From NCBI GenBank assembly GCA_031216445.1, contig CM062208.1:9240001-9304000 (forward strand): DNA of 64,000 nucleotides. Reading direction: 5' to 3'. Position 1 is the stretch's first letter. Every line of letters starts with the position of its first letter. The stretch comes from Lateolabrax maculatus. Taxonomy: Eukaryota > Chordata > Actinopteri > Acropomatiformes > Lateolabracidae. Shown piece after piece: positions 59,898 through 64,000 of the stretch. The notes beneath the pieces were generated by a model, which saw nothing but the letters and a program-made list of their open reading frames with translations, did no database searches and had not been told where the DNA came from. Made by a program: the position numbers and the translations under genes.

Positions 59898-59997
59898 CTT
59901 TGTTTACATATACTATCTTGTTTTCTCTGATGGATGGAAGAATTATTACTTTTTACTTCCAGGGCAAAAGCTCAAAATTCAGGGGTAAAACCCTCCC

Positions 59998-60004
59998 TAT
60001 ATAT
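59998..60004 (-). promoter_or_regulatory. TATA-box-like motif upstream of the secreted-protein-like frame
   Basis: On minus, GGATATATAGGGAGGG, roughly 100 bases before the ATG at 59897. This spacing would give a leader of about 70 bases. Support comes only from position. Confidence 0.25.
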
Positions 60005-60771
60005 CCTGCCAAGCCCTAATCCTACATGATGACATAATGAAAGGCTTCTTCCTCCCTCCACTTCTACTGCTCACCTTCTTTCCTTCCCCCACATCTGCCT
60101 TATTCTGTGACCTACATTTAACTTTGGTGCATCGCATGCAGATGTAAGTGCAGACACCGGTCCACTGATTGTTTGTGTCTATATGATTTCAATCTAAAGT
60201 GGGCAATTTTAACATTATGCCTTACCCACGCAAAGTACAGAATTAATATTGCATTCACGACTGCACCTCAGCCCGTGTGAGCAAATGTGTATATGTGTAG
60301 TTACTGTACTGTGGCTCTGCTTGCCAGTCTGTGTGTGGAAATGTGCCTTACTACCAGCAGTATATCAACTGACTCCTCACCACCGGCACCTAGCATGTGG
60401 AGCTGAGAACACACTGCAGGCGATACAGCTCATTCCAGCCATCCAACTGCCTGCCAATCACATACACTGGTGCATGTCATCGCATGACTGCACGCACGCA
60501 TACAGATTCACAGCTAAGTACAGACCAGCTTTAAAATCTAAAGTAGAGCGCAAACTAAAGCCACAAATACAATGAAGAGTAAGTTAATTTTCTGTTCCTC
60601 TTCCTCATAAGTAAGGAGGCTAAATTAACTTAAACACAGACCTCTTATGTTTTAAAAAAAAAAGTGGTTGTAGTTTCGTCTGACTACAAATCAACATGCA
60701 GGAACTTCAATGTAATACAGGTCACCATGAATGTTACTACTACAGTATGATGGCACTGCTTTCAACACTAG

Positions 60772-60781
60772 AATAATGATG

Positions 60782-60851
<70 letters not shown>

Positions 60852-60853
60852 TG

Positions 60854-60932
<79 letters not shown>

Positions 60933-60933
60933 C
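60772..60933. repeat. long (AAT)n tract with (AAC)n end
   Basis: About 130 bases of AAT units, interrupted twice by ATGATG-type units, then eleven AAC units. The Ile, Leu and Thr homopolymer frames across it are artefacts. Confidence 0.97.
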
Positions 60934-60939
60934 TTCTTT

Positions 60940-63690
60940 AGGTTTTTTTGCATTGTCACTATAAAAAGGCAAACTGGGGCATTTTCACATATGACTTAGA
61001 TATAGACATAGATAGTCATCTAATTAATAGATCATCAAACTTAGCTTTGACACACAGACACACCAGCAGCACATTTGTCATTATGATCTAACTTTCCACC
61101 AAAAAGAATAAACAAAATTTTGAACTGTAAATAATGACAAAAAATGTCAGCAACAATTTTGAAAATGAAGTAATTTAATTCAATTTTTTTTTGGTTGCAA
61201 CTTCTCAAATGTGCATATTTCTCTCACTCCTTTCATACACTCTCCTTGCTGCACTGCCTTCATGTTTAAAGGAGAAAACAGATGTGTTATATGCAAAAAA
61301 AATACGACATCTGTTGCCCTCTATATGATAATAGACAGAAAAACAGGAAACAATAAAACCATGTTTCTCATTGAAAAGTGATCAAAGAAAAAACAAGCAA
61401 GATGTTGTTTATCCTGATTCTCTCTAGCAGGACCAGACTCATGGGGGATGGTTTCATGCTGCTGTGATACCAGGTCCAGCAAGGTCAGACTAGAAAGTAC
61501 TAACTCCATTAAAAGACTGCTCACACTGAGGCAGATTAGGTTTGTCCTGTATCCCCCTTCAACCACAGCACCGATTATATCAGCAGAACAAAAATGTCTA
61601 TTTTTGTAAAGGCGTGCTTAGACACCCATTTATCTTGCTCTAAAGAAGCGACTACAGCCAATATTGGCCAAGAGGTGCAGGGAGGCGGAAGTCTCTCACA
61701 CACACCTGTCACAGTCCATCTGCTGTAGAAAATTCACACCTGATCCACAATGCAGAGGGGAGACAACAAGGTCTCCATGCTGTATCTGTGTGCACACACA
61801 CGCACACAATGAGGCCATATTCTGCAGACATCCCTACCATAATACTGATCTGACACCTGGAAACACAAATGCACATAAATACACACGCATACACACACAC
61901 ACAAACACCTGGACAAGGATGCTGCACTACCAATTAGCTCCTCTCTTTCTATCAGAGTACCATGTGAAGTGTTCATGCACCTTGTAATTACCAGAGCAGG
62001 GGACGTGTTTCCTTTAAAACCAGCACTACTGACACAGCCCTTGAGAGATAACAAGCCTCTGACTCATTCAGAGTGAGTAACTGACAAGAGAAAGTCATCG
62101 ACCATCAGACATCCCCTGGCTTTTCGATGTCTAAACAGGAGGCAGACTTAAATTTAAATCTAACAACACTGTATTTAACACACTTCATGAGTCACAGTAG
62201 AAATAACATTAATGTTGAGTTCAAAAAGTAACCTCCACTTAAAGAAGAAAGAACATCTGACGAAACACGCGGCCAGGAAGAGTTGAATCATCCTGACCTT
62301 CTAAGCACATCCTATTCTGATAAATCATACAGGGCAGTGGTTCTTGATGACAGGCTTTCACGGTGCACAGAGCCCTCTCGAATACAGCCTGCCAACAGCA
62401 AGGTCCTATGAAGGAAATGTAGCTCTGCACCTCACATTATGGCCCATAAATACAGCTGGGAGTGCTGACGCCCACAGTGGCAGCCGCTTGATGTGAGAAA
62501 GTAGAGAAAGTCCACTTAAAGCTAATTTTGCTGTCCGTTCCCCTTCATGTGGAGGCCGAATGGACACAGCCATGCTTGGACCATCAGTCTGTAGGACTAG
62601 TCACCTTCTCACACCTACAGTCTCACTCCATTTGTTTCTGAACTAGGAATAGATTCAGTGTTTAACTTGCTTGCTTATCCATGTTTAGGACAAAATAAAC
62701 AAAGATGGAGATGAGGCTTAGGAAGCTGCTGTTAATCCGAGATCTAAAACCAACAACGTTTCTCTGCTCCAGACCGAAAAAATAAGAGCAGACCTCACAG
62801 GTTAACACATACGGTAATGCTTTGAAAAAAAGATGCTGACAGGATTTGTCCATATCAGGGTTTCACACACTAGCTGTTGTATTTGTGGAAAAAAAAAAAC
62901 AAAAAAAAAACATCATGTTTGACTGCCAAGAGAACAAACCCACTAATCTAAAGCTCTACAGCCATTTTCAGACAGCTTAACCTTTCTATAATCTGTCTGA
63001 ACTCGGACACTTACTACTAAACACAGACTGAGATTAGCAGCCTATCAGAGACGTATAGCCCAACTACGAAGGCTATGTCGCATTAAGCTGCTCAAACATC
63101 CCATGTCACTGTTCAAGAAGACTCATCATAAAGGACTAGAGCACCACACATCAGCACACGGACACGAGTGCCTGAACAACCCCTCTCAGGAAGTTTACAG
63201 TCTAGTGAAGACGGTTAATAAGCCTGTACGTCCATGTGTTTCTCATGGAGAGTCCTGCCCTCTGGACAGCTCACACAGTCAGCCGGGAGTGAGGGGCACA
63301 GCTGGTCTCGATGACTCCGGCGCTCCTGCTTTTGAAGGCTGAGCTCAGATAACTGCTGCCCTGGTCGGTTAGCACACATCTGAAATTACACCTCCACCTT
63401 CCCCGAGTGCCCTGCCCGCGCAATCCCTCCACTCTTCTGTACTGTATCGCCACATACGCGGTCTGGAACAGATAAAAATGAGCTTGGGCCGACAAAATGA
63501 TGAGAATTTAAGGATTAACTAAAAAGAAGCTAAAGTGTTGAATTTGGCTTTGCCATTTCGTGAGTGGCTGTGAGACACAGAGCTGGGAATTTTGATGTTA
63601 AGTAAGAAGGACATCATCATTTATTTATGTTTAAAGCAGCTGAAAATCAGTATTTTTATAATAAGAATGTATCAAATGACGAAGTTACAG
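60940..63690. other. st6gal2 upstream region, no gene recognised
   Basis: Contains CA/AC-rich microsatellite pieces (61790-61910) and an interrupted A-run (62890-62910). The 63080-63450 stretch is GC-richer and could hold a distant 5' exon or promoter of st6gal2, but no donor site or start site could be chosen. Confidence 0.4.
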
Positions 63691-63694
63691 TGTG

Positions 63695-64000
63695 AAGGGG
63701 GTCACTCGTGATGAAACCTCCAGAGAATTATCACCCGAGTCTGCAGCTCCCCTCATCTTTACAGAGCTTTACAGCGAGTTTCAATTCATTATTTAGCTGT
63801 CCGGCCTGCAACTTCAACGGTTTGGTTGAATCTCACCGCTCCCACAGCATTATTTTCTGTGAAAAAGCTCTAAATATCCACTTCACACAACCTGCTCAGC
63901 ACCCAACAACACACAGACACAGTTACCAACTAGCTGGTGAATATAGTGGAGCATTTAGCAGCTTAAAAGCCAGACATTTCCCTCAGGAGTTGGTAGAGAC
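63695..64000 (+). repeat. dispersed repeat running off the right edge
   Basis: CAGAGAATTATCACCCGAGT, GCAGCTCCCCTCATC and AGCTGTCCGGCCTGCAAC match the copy at 36905-37020. Past that it continues with ACCTGCTCAGCACCCAAC, GCTGGTGAATATAGTGGAGC and CCCTCAGGAGTTGGTAGAGA, further parts of the same common fish family. Confidence 0.6.

Noticed and set aside
60691..60972. Poly-Ile, poly-Leu and poly-Thr frames
   Set aside because: Artefact of the AAT/AAC microsatellite.
1..64000. CRISPR arrays, tRNA, rRNA or bacterial-type operons
   Set aside because: None seen. The decamer array at 39731 has no spacers, and all coding signals are spliced vertebrate exons.

Overview
This is vertebrate nuclear DNA, almost certainly from a teleost and probably a percomorph. 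It has long introns with GT/AG junctions, a CpG-rich promoter, many microsatellites, and repeat families typical of fish: L2-like and Rex1-like LINE 3' ends, hAT-like MITEs and solo LTRs. There are no prokaryotic features. Only a few percent of the window codes for protein. Nearly all open frames outside the exons listed here are chance or repeat-derived.

Three genes can be supported. (1) The first coding exon of uxs1 (UDP-glucuronate decarboxylase 1) is on the minus strand at 384-474, with a CpG-rich promoter behind it; the rest of the gene lies off the left edge. (2) A complete four-exon teleost-multiple-tissue (TMT) opsin gene is on the plus strand (coding exons 10541-10907, 20415-20740, 25776-26009, 32620-32841; 382 aa). 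(3) The complete coding region of st6gal2 (beta-galactoside alpha-2,6-sialyltransferase 2) is on the minus strand (coding exons 51485-50486, 43207-43110, 41915-41814, 38747-38573, 30017-29770; 540 aa), plus a small 5' untranslated exon at 51664-51720. All exon phases close without a frameshift. From memory, UXS1 and ST6GAL2 are also neighbours on human chromosome 2q12, so this is a conserved block that keeps an opsin between them.

The most striking structural fact is that the opsin and st6gal2 are interlocked tail to tail. The last st6gal2 exon lies inside the last opsin intron, and the last opsin exon lies inside the last st6gal2 intron. Each primary transcript must therefore be antisense to the other over several kilobases.

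Region by region: 1-1160 uxs1 exon 1 and promoter; 1160-10000 intergenic DNA with repeats and L2 debris; 10040-32841 opsin; 29680-51720 st6gal2; 51720-64000 upstream or 5' intronic DNA of st6gal2 with a Rex1-like LINE, a solo LTR, a long AAT tract and one unassigned small secreted-protein-like reading frame with a TATA box (59616-60004). Three copies of one solo LTR, a fold-back element with an LTR inserted in it, a nested MITE pair and several perfect short-loop hairpins are the main non-genic structures.

No searches could be run. Repeat family names are judged by eye, and the opsin is not assigned to a numbered TMT paralogue.
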